Assembly: GCF_917563885.1 (NCBI RefSeq)
Contig: NZ_CAKJTG010000020.1
Location: 20,245 to 84,244 of the forward strand
Direction: 5' to 3'
Source of the DNA: Pseudoneobacillus rhizosphaerae
Lineage (GTDB): Bacteria; Bacillota; Bacilli; Bacillales; Cytobacillaceae
DNA length: 64,000 nucleotides
A program made the translations under genes and the position numbers. Under the pieces are notes generated by a model. It was not told the DNA's origin, ran no database searches, and saw only the letters and a program-made list of their open reading frames with translations. Of the stretch, positions 1 to 9,187 are shown in pieces (position 1 is the stretch's first letter; the number at the start of each line of letters is the position of its first letter).

Positions 1-116
1 TTTTATAAGGCATAACTATCCATTATTTATTATAAGAAGAAAGTCTCCTAATAGTAATACCTTTTTCTGATTATTTTGTATATTATCTACCAATTCATTA
101 TTATGAAAGAAATAGT

Positions 117-147
117 AAAAAAAGCACTCCAAAAAAACTGGAGTGCT
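117..147 (-). terminator. Rho-independent terminator of the ABC exporter operon
   Basis: A perfect 9-bp stem (AGCACTCCA with TGGAGTGCT) and 7-nt loop is followed on the minus strand by a run of seven T. It lies directly after the stop codon of the permease gene. Confidence 0.9.
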
Positions 148-153
148 CTCATT

Positions 154-1107
154 TTAAGCTGCGATATCTCTTTTACGGAATATAAACCAAGATAAGACAT
201 TGAACACAATGAAATAAATGACTAGCATGATAATCGAAAACGACATCGTCATTCCTTTTACCATTGGTACTCCATCGATATATTGTGTTAAATCTATATT
301 GGCAAAAAGAATGTATTTTGCCCAATCAAACTTTTGAGCAATAATAAAGGTTACTTGAACACCCATAAACATTAAGAAGATGGCTAACCCTATGGCTAAT
401 GAGCTGCTGCGGAAAACTGTCGAGATCATGAAGGCAAATGTCACCATCATAATGAGCTGTATCGAACCTAATCCGTAAATACTTAAAACATGTGCCAGCA
501 TCGCTCTTTCTACCACTTTTCCATCCTGATAAGCTAAATGAGGAATATCCAAGCTTTGAAATCCATAAACAATGCCACCAATAAGCATAGAAGTGATTAG
601 AAGGATTAACAGTAATACTAATGCAAAAATGATGGTAGATACGTATTTTGATAATAAAATTTTCCCACGAGTAGCAGGTCGAATCATAAGTAATTTAATC
701 GTTCCCCATGAAAATTCTGAAGCCACTGAACTTGCTGCAACAATAACTGTAAATAAAGTAATAAACATAATAATGTCAGCAGCATCTATCGTCCATCCCC
801 ACAGGGTTGAACCTTCCACTGGTTCAATATTATGTTCAAGACGATATTCATTAATTTCTAGCTGTTTTCTCTGCATATCTTTGAAGGTATCTGGAATATC
901 AGGGTTAGCTAGATCCATCTCAAATTGCTTATTACTAGCTACTAAGTCAGCTTTCCAATCAGTAGTACTTGGGGTACCGCCAAACTTAGAGCTTAATATA
1001 CATCCTGCAACCACTGTAATCACAAGTAATCCAATCATCACCCATGTGCCGACCCGACGGTATATTTTCATATTTTCATTTTGAATTAAAGCAACTAAAC
1101 TAGCCAA
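154..1107 (-). CDS. ABC-2 type transporter permease
   Basis: This 317-residue integral membrane protein has one N-terminal transmembrane segment (about residues 20-40), a long polar loop (about 40-105) and five or more further hydrophobic segments, the layout of ABC-2 family export permeases. The frame opens with TTG; an AGGAGGT Shine-Dalgarno lies 6-7 nt upstream inside the end of the ATPase gene, so the two genes overlap by 8 bp and are probably translationally coupled. With the ATPase it should form an exporter in the cytoplasmic membrane. The substrate (bacteriocin, antibiotic, lipid or other) cannot be told from the sequence. The family assignment is firm; the role is inferred. Confidence 0.88.
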   Translation of the reverse strand: MASLVALIQNENMKIYRRVGTWVMIGLLVITVVAGCILSSKFGGTPSTTDWKADLVASNKQFEMDLANPDIPDTFKDMQRKQLEINEYRLEHNIEPVEGSTLWGWTIDAADIIMFITLFTVIVAASSVASEFSWGTIKLLMIRPATRGKILLSKYVSTIIFALVLLLILLITSMLIGGIVYGFQSLDIPHLAYQDGKVVERAMLAHVLSIYGLGSIQLIMMVTFAFMISTVFRSSSLAIGLAIFLMFMGVQVTFIIAQKFDWAKYILFANIDLTQYIDGVPMVKGMTMSFSIIMLVIYFIVFNVLSWFIFRKRDIAA

Positions 1108-2017
1108 TGCTTGTACCTCCTGTCACCTCTAAGAATCGATCTTCCAGGGTCTTTTTCATTGGTGCAATTCCGTAAATTTTAATATCATTTTCAACTAATA
1201 CTTTCACAATCCTTGGTATTTCAGATTTTACAACTGTAACTTCTACCCCATCTATTGTCTCTACAGCTGAAACATCACATTGTTCTTTTATAAAGCGTAC
1301 AGCCTCCATTTTGGGTTCACATGAAAAAAGATGAACATCTGACTCTTTTTCACTTACAAAGTCGTTCATCGCTTTAACATCAACGATTGACCCTTGCTGA
1401 ATAATCGCAATTCGGTCACACATCATTTCCATTTCTGATAACAAATGACTCGAAACAATCACAGCAAGACCTTCTTCTCTAGCAAGCCTTCTCATATAAT
1501 CACGAATTTCACGAATTCCTGCCGGATCTAATCCATTAGTAGGTTCGTCTAAAATAAGTAATTTCGGGTTATGTAACAATGCTTGGGCTAGTCCAAGTCG
1601 TTGCCTCATTCCAAGGGAATAGGTTTTCACCTTTTCACGAATTCGATTTTGTAATCCTACTAGTTTTATAACTTCATCTATTCTTTGTTTTGTAATTCCT
1701 TTATGCATTCTTGCAAAATGGATAAGATTTTGATAGCCTGTTAGGAATTTATACATCTCAGGATTTTCAACGATTCCCCCAACATACTGAATCGCTTCTG
1801 AATATTCAGTTGTAATATTCTTACCTGCAATGATGATTTCTCCTTCGGTAATGCTCATAAGACCCATCATCATTCGAATCGTGGTAGTCTTACCTGCTCC
1901 ATTTGGCCCTAAGAAGCCAAAGACCTCCCCTGGATAAACATCAAAGGTTAAGCCTTTAATAATTTCCTTTTTACCTATTTTTTTCTTTACATTCTTTAAT
2001 TGAACTAATGATTCCAT
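1100..2017 (-). CDS. ABC transporter ATP-binding protein
   Basis: The 305-residue ATPase carries Walker A GPNGAGKT (about residues 37-44), the signature region YSLGMRQRLGLAQ and Walker B LLILDEPTNGLD, followed by a C-terminal extension typical of the CcmA/BcrA-type exporters that pair with ABC-2 permeases. The open frame extends 26 codons upstream, but the ATG at 2017 has an AAGGGAG Shine-Dalgarno 6-8 nt before it and begins MESLVQLKNV, which fits the family N-terminus. It is the first gene of a two-gene operon with the downstream permease. It energises export; the cargo is unknown. Confidence 0.92.
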   Translation of the reverse strand: MESLVQLKNVKKKIGKKEIIKGLTFDVYPGEVFGFLGPNGAGKTTTIRMMMGLMSITEGEIIIAGKNITTEYSEAIQYVGGIVENPEMYKFLTGYQNLIHFARMHKGITKQRIDEVIKLVGLQNRIREKVKTYSLGMRQRLGLAQALLHNPKLLILDEPTNGLDPAGIREIRDYMRRLAREEGLAVIVSSHLLSEMEMMCDRIAIIQQGSIVDVKAMNDFVSEKESDVHLFSCEPKMEAVRFIKEQCDVSAVETIDGVEVTVVKSEIPRIVKVLVENDIKIYGIAPMKKTLEDRFLEVTGGTSIG

Positions 2018-2103
2018 ATAATTCTCCCTTCTGCAAACCTCTACTTTCCTTATTTTAACAAAGTATATACGGAATGACACTTTTAAATATATCATTCAAA
2101 TTT

Positions 2104-2140
2104 TTTCAAAAAAAAATAGCTCTACAATCTGTAGAGCTAT
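2104..2140 (-). terminator. Rho-independent terminator
   Basis: An 11-bp stem (ATAGCTCTACA with TGTAGAGCTAT, 2116-2140) is followed on the minus strand by a run of T. It ends the acidic hypothetical gene that stops at 2154. Confidence 0.85.
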
Positions 2141-2153
2141 CTCTCTATATCAT

Positions 2154-2558
2154 TTAAGGTTGTACTGACTGACCTTCTTCGACGATATGATATAAAAGAT
2201 GAGCCAAATGGTGAATTGGACCATACGCCTCTTCTTCCTCATCCTCTTCATTTACCTCTTCATTATATTCCAAGTCATTTAAATATAAGGCCATAAATTC
2301 ATAATAGTCTTTCATTTGAAACGAATAGCAGGCAGTTGGATCTTCGTTGCCTTCCTCATATTGAAGGAGCATATGAGATACATTCCCTTCATTATCCTCT
2401 GCATCAAAAAACACAAAGAAACCAACGTTTGTATCTAATTCAAATAAATGTCTAGTACCGCCTTCTGTTGCTTTTTCAAAATCTGATTCACTCAACTTTT
2501 GGATTTGCATCGTATCGACATTGTCTTCTTTATGGAAACTAACGACAAATGAATTCAT
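2154..2558 (-). CDS. Conserved acidic hypothetical protein
   Basis: This is a 134-residue soluble protein with no signal peptide or membrane segment. It is strongly acidic, with a Glu/Asp-rich stretch near residues 98-112 and a His-rich C-terminal part (PIHHLAHLLYHI). The ATG is preceded by GGGAGGAA at good spacing, and its own terminator follows, so it looks like a real monocistronic gene. I do not recognise a family with confidence; small cytosolic proteins of this kind are common in Bacillus. No function is proposed. Confidence 0.75.
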   Translation of the reverse strand: MNSFVVSFHKEDNVDTMQIQKLSESDFEKATEGGTRHLFELDTNVGFFVFFDAEDNEGNVSHMLLQYEEGNEDPTACYSFQMKDYYEFMALYLNDLEYNEEVNEEDEEEEAYGPIHHLAHLLYHIVEEGQSVQP

Positions 2559-2674
2559 TGAAATTCCTCCCTTAAAATGATGACTTAAATAATTTACCCA
2601 TTTTTAGAAATTATTATCTCACCTAAATTTGCATAGTAAACTCACCTATACATGAACATGGAAAGTTAATTTTT

Positions 2675-3058
2675 TCACTCCATCGCTGAACAGATTTCAA
2701 TATAATGCCCATCTGGATCGGTTACATAGGCGACAGTTTGCCCCCATGGCTTGGTAACTGGCTCCTTGTAAATAGGTACATCTAAACCACGCAGCATTTC
2801 AATCGTAGCAACAACATCCTCTACAACAAATCCTAACTCGAATGTTTGGGAAGCAACCGAGCTTGCAGGCATTTCTAATCCGATAATCTCTTTTATGGAT
2901 TCTCGCGTATTTATCGATAACGTTGTTGCACCCGTATCGAATTCAACATACGTATCATGCTGCATTTTTACTGGTAATCCGAGAATTTCTTTATAGAAAT
3001 TCATCGTCTTATCAAAATCATTCACATACAAGATTATATATTTCATGGCTAACTTCAT
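2675..3058 (-). CDS. VOC (glyoxalase/bleomycin-resistance fold) protein
   Basis: The 127-residue protein has the paired beta-alpha-beta-beta-beta units of the vicinal oxygen chelate superfamily: an N-terminal [20 protein letters not shown] module, a second module from about residue 73 ([17 protein letters not shown]), and a closing [11 protein letters not shown]. The terminal Glu in the last strand is a usual metal ligand of the fold. A GGGTGA Shine-Dalgarno precedes the ATG. Substrate and reaction cannot be deduced; members include glyoxalase I-like enzymes, dioxygenases and drug-binding proteins. Confidence 0.85.
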   Translation of the reverse strand: MKLAMKYIILYVNDFDKTMNFYKEILGLPVKMQHDTYVEFDTGATTLSINTRESIKEIIGLEMPASSVASQTFELGFVVEDVVATIEMLRGLDVPIYKEPVTKPWGQTVAYVTDPDGHYIEICSAME

Positions 3059-3121
3059 CTTTTCACCCTACCAATCCAAAGTTTACCATTATTATAACCT
3101 ATTTTTCTATTTGGTAAAAAA

Positions 3122-4531
3122 CTAGGCTAAAAATTCTAACACTTTTTTTACTGCTGCATGTCCTTGATCAATGCAGTCAGGTATCCCGACTCCTTCAAAT
3201 GAGCTGCCAGCAAGATATAGACCGGGAAGTTCTTTTGACAGTGATTCCTTAACAGTTTGAATTCGTTCTTTATGCCCCACTTTGTATTGTGGCATTGTTT
3301 TTTTCCACCGAGTTACCAAATGGAATAGTGGCTCTGATGTAATATTCATTGTTTTATTTAAATCCGTTAGCGCAATTTTAATAATTTCCTCATCAGTCAT
3401 ATCAACAACCTCTTGATCGTTAGGTTTTCCAACATAGCATCGTAATAATGCCATATCATCGGGTGTTGAGCCTGGCCATTTCTTATGTGTCCATGTACAA
3501 GCAGTGATTCGGAAATCACTATTTCTTGAAACAACAAATCCAGAACCTTCGATGTCTTGTTTTATAGCACTCTTCGGAAAAGCCATAGCAACATTTGCTA
3601 CAGAAGTGGAAGACATATCTTTGAAAACATCCATAAAGGCATAGTCAGAAAGCATTTTTTGGGCATGGTTGTGGTCAATTGCCATTACCACGCTGTCAGC
3701 TTTTTCAACTTCTCCATTTGATAAGAGAAGACTATATCCATCTGTTTCACGGCATACTTTATTTACTGCAACACCTTTAAGTACTGTACCTTCGTGTAAT
3801 CGTTTTTCAACTTGTAAGACAAGTTCCTCCAGACCAGTTGTTAATGAAATAAACATGCCTTTTCTTGTCGGTTGTTTATTTTGAACCTTTTTTGGCGGTG
3901 CTGGCATTGTTCGATTTAAACCTAAAACAAGACTACGATGCTCTTGCTCGATATTGTAAAAGTTAGGAAACAGTGACATTAAGCTAAGTTGATCAATATC
4001 ACCAGCATATATCCCAGATAATAACGGCTCAATCAAGTTTTCTACCACTTCATCCCCTAATCTTCTTCGAAAAAAGGCACCTAGCGCTTGGTCCTTTTGC
4101 GCTTTTCCTTTTGGTAACACAAAGTCACCTGCTGCACGGAGTTTTCCTAAAGGTGAAAATAAGCCTGAAAACACAAAAGGAGAAACCTTTGTAGGAATAC
4201 CCATAAAGGAGCCTTCGGGTATGGAATGTAGTTTCCCTTTTACTAGGATATAAGATTTACCTGCTGTATTTGACACGACTTTATCCTTTAAGCCGACTTC
4301 TTCAATTAATTGAAGCGCACTTTTTTTTCTCTCAAGAATCGAATCTGGCCCTTTTTCGATAACAAAGCCATCTTTTTTCACTGTTTCAATGACCCCACCA
4401 AGTCGATGACTAGCTTCTATTAATCTCACATTTATTGGTAAGTCTTTTTCCATCGCTTCCTTTTGTAAATAATAGGCGGTTGCTAACCCAGTAATTCCTC
4501 CACCAATAATAGCAACTGACTTTTTCATCAT
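3122..4531 (-). CDS. hemY: Coproporphyrinogen III / protoporphyrinogen oxidase
   Basis: The 469-residue flavoprotein starts with the FAD-binding GGGITGLATAYYL dinucleotide motif and ends with GLYLAGSSFEGVGIPDCIDQG, the typical C-terminal FAD-binding block of HemY/CgoX. In Gram-positive bacteria this enzyme oxidises coproporphyrinogen III to coproporphyrin III in haem synthesis. I place the start at the ATG at 4531 (MMKKSVAIIGGG), 6 nt after GGGTGA, rather than at the ATG six codons upstream. In B. subtilis, as I recall, hemY sits in hemEHY; here hemE and hemH are not adjacent, while hemZ lies two genes away, so haem genes are close but split. Confidence 0.93.
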   Translation of the reverse strand: MMKKSVAIIGGGITGLATAYYLQKEAMEKDLPINVRLIEASHRLGGVIETVKKDGFVIEKGPDSILERKKSALQLIEEVGLKDKVVSNTAGKSYILVKGKLHSIPEGSFMGIPTKVSPFVFSGLFSPLGKLRAAGDFVLPKGKAQKDQALGAFFRRRLGDEVVENLIEPLLSGIYAGDIDQLSLMSLFPNFYNIEQEHRSLVLGLNRTMPAPPKKVQNKQPTRKGMFISLTTGLEELVLQVEKRLHEGTVLKGVAVNKVCRETDGYSLLLSNGEVEKADSVVMAIDHNHAQKMLSDYAFMDVFKDMSSTSVANVAMAFPKSAIKQDIEGSGFVVSRNSDFRITACTWTHKKWPGSTPDDMALLRCYVGKPNDQEVVDMTDEEIIKIALTDLNKTMNITSEPLFHLVTRWKKTMPQYKVGHKERIQTVKESLSKELPGLYLAGSSFEGVGIPDCIDQGHAAVKKVLEFLA

Positions 4532-4596
4532 GGTTTTCACCCGTTTCAATAGAATATATTAATTAATTTGTATACTATTTCACAAAGTTAGATACT

Positions 4597-4630
4597 AGAA
4601 AAGAGAAAGAATGGATCCTTTCTCTTTTCT
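4597..4630. terminator. Inverted repeat between hemY and the acyl-CoA ligase
   Basis: A 13-bp perfect stem (AGAAAAGAGAAAG with CTTTCTCTTTTCT) with an 8-nt spacer lies downstream of the ligase gene and upstream of hemY. It lacks a strong T run on the minus strand, so it may be a weak terminator or another RNA structure. Confidence 0.5.
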
Positions 4631-4704
4631 TCTAATTTTATAGGAATTTAATAAAAAATATATACTATTTTAATAATTGTTAAGAAATGTTTGAAATTAG
4701 CACT

Positions 4705-6327
4705 TTAATTTTTCTGTCTAAGCTCCTCATGAACCGAATCTCTTAAGGCTCTTTTTAGGAATTTCCCAACCGAAGTTTTTGGAATTTCCTTTAAAAATAA
4801 TATTTCATCGGGTAGCCACCACTTGGCAAATTGCGGAGCTAAAAACTCCCTTAGCTCCTCCTTCGTCGTTTTCCCAATGTAACTATCCTTTAATACGACA
4901 CAAGCTACTGGTCTTTCCTGCCATTGTTCATGTGGGACTGCTACTACAGCCGCTTCAAACACAGCCTCATGAGCCATTAACGCATTTTCTAAGTCGACAG
5001 AAGATATCCATTCCCCACCGCTCTTAATTAAATCCTTCGTACGGTCAACAATTTTCACAAAGCCTTCTTCATCCACTGTGACAACGTCTCCTGTATATAA
5101 CCAACCATCACGGAATCCCTCTTCCGTCCGCTCATCTTTGTAGTATTCGGAAGCGATCCAAGGTCCGCGAATGGTCAGCTCACCCATTTCTTTGCCATCC
5201 CATGCAACTTCGCCATCCTTACCGATTACTTTCATCTCAAGTCCAGGTACTAAGATCCCCTGCTTCGCTTTTATGTCCAGCTTCTCTTCATCTGTCAGCT
5301 GTTCTTGATAGCTTTTAAAAGTTGAAATTACCACTAACGGACTTGTCTCAGTCATGCCATAAGCGTGCATAAATGGAATTTTATGTTTTTGTTCAAATGC
5401 TTGAATCATTCCACGTGGTGCTGCGGAGCCACCACAAAGAATCGCTCTAAGACTACTCATATCATAATTTCCTTCGTCTAACTCTTTTAATAAGCCTAGC
5501 CAAATGGTCGGGACCCCTGCTGTGATTGTCACTTTTTCTTGTTCAATCAGTTCCGCAATCAGCTTTGGTGTAAAATAAGGCCCAGGCAGCACTAATGTCG
5601 TACCAAACCAGACGGAGGCAAATGGCAAGCCCCAGGCATTGACATGGAACATCGGTACGACAGGAAGTGCAATATCCTTCTCACTTACTGCAGCACTATC
5701 AGCCATTCCAAGTGCCATACTGTGTAGGTAAATACCACGGTGTGAGTATACAACTCCTTTAGGATTTCCTGTAGTTGCGGAGGTGTAACACATTCCAGCT
5801 GGTGTATTCTCATCTATGTCATCAGGATATTCATAAGACGGATTAGCATCTGCTAGCAGTTTTTCATAATGATACACAGGAGCTAGCGTTGTTTCAGGAA
5901 GCTCGTCTTCATCAGTCATAATGACAAATGCTTTTACAGTCTTTAAGTGCTCAGCACATCTTTCAATTAATGGCAGGATGTCAGAGTCAATTAATAAAAC
6001 TTGATCCTCCGCGTGGTTAATAATATAGGTAATATGTTGCGGTGATAATCTAATGTTGATCGTGTGAAGAACAGCTCCGCTACATGGAATGGCAAAGTAA
6101 GCTTCTAGATGACGATGATGGGTCCATGCTAATGTTCCTACCTTGTCTCCTCTTTCAACTCCCAATTTTTGAAGTGCATCCGCAAGTCTACGCGTACGTT
6201 CACCTATCTCTTTATAAGTAAAACGTTGAATTCCTTTTGCCGTCCGTGAGATGACTTGTTTTTTTGGAAAATATTTTTCTGCTCGGCGTATCATTTGAGT
6301 CATCGTTAATGGCGTGTTCATCATCAT
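4705..6327 (-). CDS. AMP-binding fatty acyl-CoA ligase (AlkK-like)
   Basis: The 540-residue adenylate-forming enzyme has the P-loop [10 protein letters not shown] (usually TSGTTG), the A5 motif GMTETSPL, the A7 motif [22 protein letters not shown] and the C-terminal catalytic lysine in [11 protein letters not shown]. Length and motifs match medium/long-chain fatty acid CoA ligases that activate free fatty acids for beta-oxidation. Three consecutive ATG codons open the frame; AAGGGGG lies 5 nt before the first and 8 nt before the second. A cre-like sequence just upstream suggests CcpA repression, as known for fatty-acid degradation genes in B. subtilis. Chain-length preference is not predictable here. 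Confidence 0.9.
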   Translation of the reverse strand: MMMNTPLTMTQMIRRAEKYFPKKQVISRTAKGIQRFTYKEIGERTRRLADALQKLGVERGDKVGTLAWTHHRHLEAYFAIPCSGAVLHTINIRLSPQHITYIINHAEDQVLLIDSDILPLIERCAEHLKTVKAFVIMTDEDELPETTLAPVYHYEKLLADANPSYEYPDDIDENTPAGMCYTSATTGNPKGVVYSHRGIYLHSMALGMADSAAVSEKDIALPVVPMFHVNAWGLPFASVWFGTTLVLPGPYFTPKLIAELIEQEKVTITAGVPTIWLGLLKELDEGNYDMSSLRAILCGGSAAPRGMIQAFEQKHKIPFMHAYGMTETSPLVVISTFKSYQEQLTDEEKLDIKAKQGILVPGLEMKVIGKDGEVAWDGKEMGELTIRGPWIASEYYKDERTEEGFRDGWLYTGDVVTVDEEGFVKIVDRTKDLIKSGGEWISSVDLENALMAHEAVFEAAVVAVPHEQWQERPVACVVLKDSYIGKTTKEELREFLAPQFAKWWLPDEILFLKEIPKTSVGKFLKRALRDSVHEELRQKN

Positions 6328-6342
6328 ACATACCCCCTTTTT

Positions 6343-6357
6343 AAGTAAGCGCTTTCT
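6343..6357. promoter_or_regulatory. Candidate cre (CcpA) site of the acyl-CoA ligase
   Basis: AAGTAAGCGCTTTCT matches the consensus WTGNAANCGNWNNCW at all fixed positions but one (A for T at position 2). It lies directly upstream of the Shine-Dalgarno of the ligase gene, a place where CcpA would block initiation or elongation. Confidence 0.6.
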
Positions 6358-6397
6358 ATATTGAATGGCTTGTTTTCATTGTATGAGCGGAAATAGG

Positions 6398-6427
6398 AAA
6401 ATAGACACTTACCTATTCGGTAAGTGC
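6398..6427 (-). terminator. Hairpin overlapping the hemZ stop codon
   Basis: An 8-bp stem (CACTTACC with GGTAAGTG) spans the hemZ stop codon, followed on the minus strand by a TCTATTTTCC tract. It probably terminates hemZ. Confidence 0.6.
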
Positions 6428-7930
6428 CTTGTCTGCAGCGAAAAGTTCTTCTAAAATGTCTAATTTCTTTTTGGTATAATCTTCAAAGCTTTCATTATAA
6501 GTTTTAGGATCCTTGGGATTTGAGAACTGTTGAATTTTTCCTGTTTTCGGATGGATAAATTTACTTGCAGCTCCACAACCGAGTCCAATGATTGTTTGGA
6601 CCTCTTCCATAATAATAATGTTATAGATGCTATCTTGATTCGGAAGTGAATAACCAACATTTTCTAAATTTCCAAGGATGTTTTTTTGACGGTATAGGTA
6701 GTAAGGATGATAGCCGTGTTCTTCCGTCCAGTTTTCAGCTAGTTCCATCATTTTTTCAACCTCAGCACGCCCCGCCACCCGATATTTCTGCTTATTTTGT
6801 GTCATTTCCGATGCCCGCTTAAATGACAATGTATGCACTGTAAGGGATTCTGGCATTAACTTCTCTGTTTCATTCAGAGTATGAGTAAATTCCTCCACAC
6901 CTTCACCAGGCAAACCGATAATTAAATCCATATTAATATTGTTCATGTCCATTTTGCGTGCAAGGTGGAATTTCTCAACGGTTTCCTCCACAGTATGGTG
7001 ACGCCCAATAGCCTTTAATGTTTCTTGGATGTACGATTGTGGATTGACGCTAATTCGGTCGATATTCCACTTTTTGAGCACTAATAGTTTTTCAGGCGTA
7101 ATCGTATCAGGTCTACCAGCTTCAACGGTAATCTCACGTATGTTTTCTACATCAGGAAATGACAGATACATTTCTTCATAAAGCATATCCATTTCTTCAG
7201 CCGTGATGCTAGTCGGAGTTCCTCCACCATAATAAACAGTCGTGATCTTAATCCCCTTTTCCTTCAGCCATTGACCTGTTTTTCTCATTTCATAATGAAG
7301 TCCTCCTAAAAAGGAGTCAACAGAGCCTTGCCGGCCATTGATGGCATAGGCTGGGAACGTACAGTAAGCGCATTTGGTTGGGCAAAAAGGGATGCCAATG
7401 TAAATACTAACTTCATTACGTAGATCGTAGAGGTCAGGTACAACGGCTAATTGGCGATCAACGATAGTCTGCATTAAGTTAATTTTTTCATCAGAAATTA
7501 AGTAATTCTCCCTTAGCTCTTGATGGGCAGCTTCTTTAGTTATACCTTCTTGTACTTTTTTGTGAAGAAGTTTAGTTGGTCGGATTCCAGTTAAAATACC
7601 CCATTTCTGAATAATTCCTGTGTAATCCTGGAGTACAGTTAAATAAGCAGATAATGCAGTGTTCTTTATTTGTTTCCACTGCTCTTTTTCATTATCTATC
7701 TGAATCAATTCTTTTTGAAGGTTAGAAGTAGTATTTTTTCCATCGTGGTCTTGAAGTGTAACTTCCACCTTTACTTCGTTAAAATCTATATCTAAAACAA
7801 AGTTTATCTTTATATCTGTATCATTTTCTGAACTATAAATTAGCTCTGTCTCTTCATAAAATAAATTTGCAATTAATTGCAAAGGACGATGAAAACGTTC
7901 ATCCTCTATTCCACTTATGAGTATTCTCAA
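6413..7930 (-). CDS. hemZ: HemZ, radical SAM coproporphyrinogen III dehydrogenase-like
   Basis: The 505-residue protein contains the radical-SAM 4Fe-4S motif CPTKCAYC (about residue 183) followed by the family signature YYGGGTPT, and a HemN-type C-terminal region. The N-terminal 150 residues and overall length match HemZ of Bacillus, an oxygen-independent coproporphyrinogen oxidase homologue. The frame can be read from GTG at 7939, but that codon lies inside the Shine-Dalgarno AAAGGTGAT; the TTG at 7930 (protein MRILISGIEDERFHRPLQ) has proper spacing and is my start. In a Gram-positive coproporphyrin-dependent haem pathway its exact role is uncertain; anaerobic porphyrin oxidation is the usual proposal. 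Confidence 0.92.
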   Translation of the reverse strand: MRILISGIEDERFHRPLQLIANLFYEETELIYSSENDTDIKINFVLDIDFNEVKVEVTLQDHDGKNTTSNLQKELIQIDNEKEQWKQIKNTALSAYLTVLQDYTGIIQKWGILTGIRPTKLLHKKVQEGITKEAAHQELRENYLISDEKINLMQTIVDRQLAVVPDLYDLRNEVSIYIGIPFCPTKCAYCTFPAYAINGRQGSVDSFLGGLHYEMRKTGQWLKEKGIKITTVYYGGGTPTSITAEEMDMLYEEMYLSFPDVENIREITVEAGRPDTITPEKLLVLKKWNIDRISVNPQSYIQETLKAIGRHHTVEETVEKFHLARKMDMNNINMDLIIGLPGEGVEEFTHTLNETEKLMPESLTVHTLSFKRASEMTQNKQKYRVAGRAEVEKMMELAENWTEEHGYHPYYLYRQKNILGNLENVGYSLPNQDSIYNIIIMEEVQTIIGLGCGAASKFIHPKTGKIQQFSNPKDPKTYNESFEDYTKKKLDILEELFAADKALTE

Positions 7931-8021
7931 TGGTATCACCTTTCAAATTCAAGCTTTCTTAAGTGTACTCAAATGAACTATAGCGGTCAACAAGAAGAAA
8001 TCGGTAGAAAAAACAGAAATA

Positions 8022-8062
8022 GAAAAAGGCTATGTCCCTTCTAAAGGGAAATAACCTTTTTT
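8022..8062 (-). terminator. Rho-independent terminator of yhaX
   Basis: A 13-bp stem with two G-U pairs (GGTTATTTCCCTT with AAGGGACATAGCC on the minus strand) is flanked by A and T runs and lies just after the yhaX stop. Confidence 0.85.
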
Positions 8063-8072
8063 AAAAAATAGA

Positions 8073-8942
8073 TTAATTTTTAATGATATTCATCTTCCGT
8101 AAAAATTCAATTGGTGGCTGTTTTCGGAAGTGTTCTTTGACCATATACGTTACCCCATGCTGATTGTTAGATCGAGTTACCCAATCAGCTGCCTTTTTCA
8201 CTTCAAATGACGAATTCCCCATTGCCACACCTAACCCAACCGCATCAATCAGAGCGATATCATCAAAATCATCGCCAATATATACTATTTCTTTACTCGT
8301 TATCCCGAGTTGCTCTCCAACCCGTAATAAACCATTTAATTTTGAAACACCTTCAGGAACGATATCTAATTTCAACTTATTTACCTTTACCAAATTAATT
8401 TCGGAGAACATTCCATTTAATGCTTTAAACGCATCATCTAAATCTTCTGCATCTTCAAAGTACACTTCAATTTTTGATGGATTCATAGGCGTATCTGTTA
8501 GTGCCTCACTAACAATATCAACAAATTGATGTGAATAAAAAGCTGGATCTGCAGATGAAAAAATGGTCTTCGTCATTAAATTATTCGTAAGCTTAGAGCG
8601 ATTGCCAATGGAGTACTCCTCATTATTGAGACGGAACTGGCACTGAAAGCCTTCAAGAAAACGGACAATTTCAAAAGCTACATCTGCATCTATTTTCTTT
8701 TCAAAAATAGGTTCCTCTAGTGTGTTTGCAATAAAGGCACCCCTGTTTGATACGATTGGTAAATTAATTTTTAATGCTTTAGCTAATTTATTTGCTGAAG
8801 GGTAGCTTCGCGATGTTACCAGTGTGACGTCTACGCCTTTTTGCTGTACATAGTGAATTGCCTCTTTTGTTGAACGATGGAGTCTGCCGTTAGATTGAAG
8901 CAGCGTTCCATCAATATTTAAAGCTAATAAGCGGAAAATCAT
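8073..8942 (-). CDS. yhaX: Cof-type HAD family protein YhaX with altered motif I
   Basis: This 289-residue protein has the architecture of Cof-like haloacid dehalogenase phosphatases: motif I at residues 8-14, motif II near SRS (about residue 60), a C2 cap, and motif IV GDDFDDIALID (about residue 223). In motif I the usual nucleophilic Asp of DxDGT is Asn (LNIDGTL), so the phospho-Asp cannot form in the standard way. It lies next to hemZ and yheA as yhaX does in B. subtilis. A Shine-Dalgarno AGGGGG precedes the ATG. It may be catalytically dead or specialised; the fold is certain, the activity is not. Confidence 0.85.
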   Translation of the reverse strand: MIFRLLALNIDGTLLQSNGRLHRSTKEAIHYVQQKGVDVTLVTSRSYPSANKLAKALKINLPIVSNRGAFIANTLEEPIFEKKIDADVAFEIVRFLEGFQCQFRLNNEEYSIGNRSKLTNNLMTKTIFSSADPAFYSHQFVDIVSEALTDTPMNPSKIEVYFEDAEDLDDAFKALNGMFSEINLVKVNKLKLDIVPEGVSKLNGLLRVGEQLGITSKEIVYIGDDFDDIALIDAVGLGVAMGNSSFEVKKAADWVTRSNNQHGVTYMVKEHFRKQPPIEFLRKMNIIKN

Positions 8943-9043
8943 AGTTATGCCCCCTGTTCTGGTTGAAAATATCCCTATATCACTTTTATGTAAATAGTGG
9001 CGGGATTAGAACTATTTGAAATATCAATGCTTTTGGCAGTGTA

Positions 9044-9187
9044 ATTTTTGGCTCATTTTTGCCTGGATAGAATGAAAGGAGAGGAGCAAGCAAGCTTTCT
9101 CCTCTCCTTTCATTCTATCCAAGCACCTTTCAGCTAACGCCGAAAGGCGTTTGAAGCTAACGCATCAAACGAAAATGATCCAAAAAT
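9044..9187. repeat. Four-way-junction structured element, copy 1
   Basis: This 144-bp block folds completely on itself with no unpaired base between helices. The outer stem pairs 9044-9059 with 9172-9187 (ATTTTTGGCTCATTTT, 15 of 16 pairs). Inside lie, in order, a 66-nt hairpin (9060-9125, with 22-bp perfect arms at 9065-9086 and 9099-9120), a 22-nt hairpin B (9126-9147, CCTTTC..GAAAGG, loop TAAC) and a 24-nt hairpin A (9148-9171, CGTTTGA..TCAAACG, loop TAAC). It is a structural mirror of the copy at 9471-9613. No coding sequence is supported. I do not recognise the family; it could be a mobile palindromic element or a structured RNA. Confidence 0.85.
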
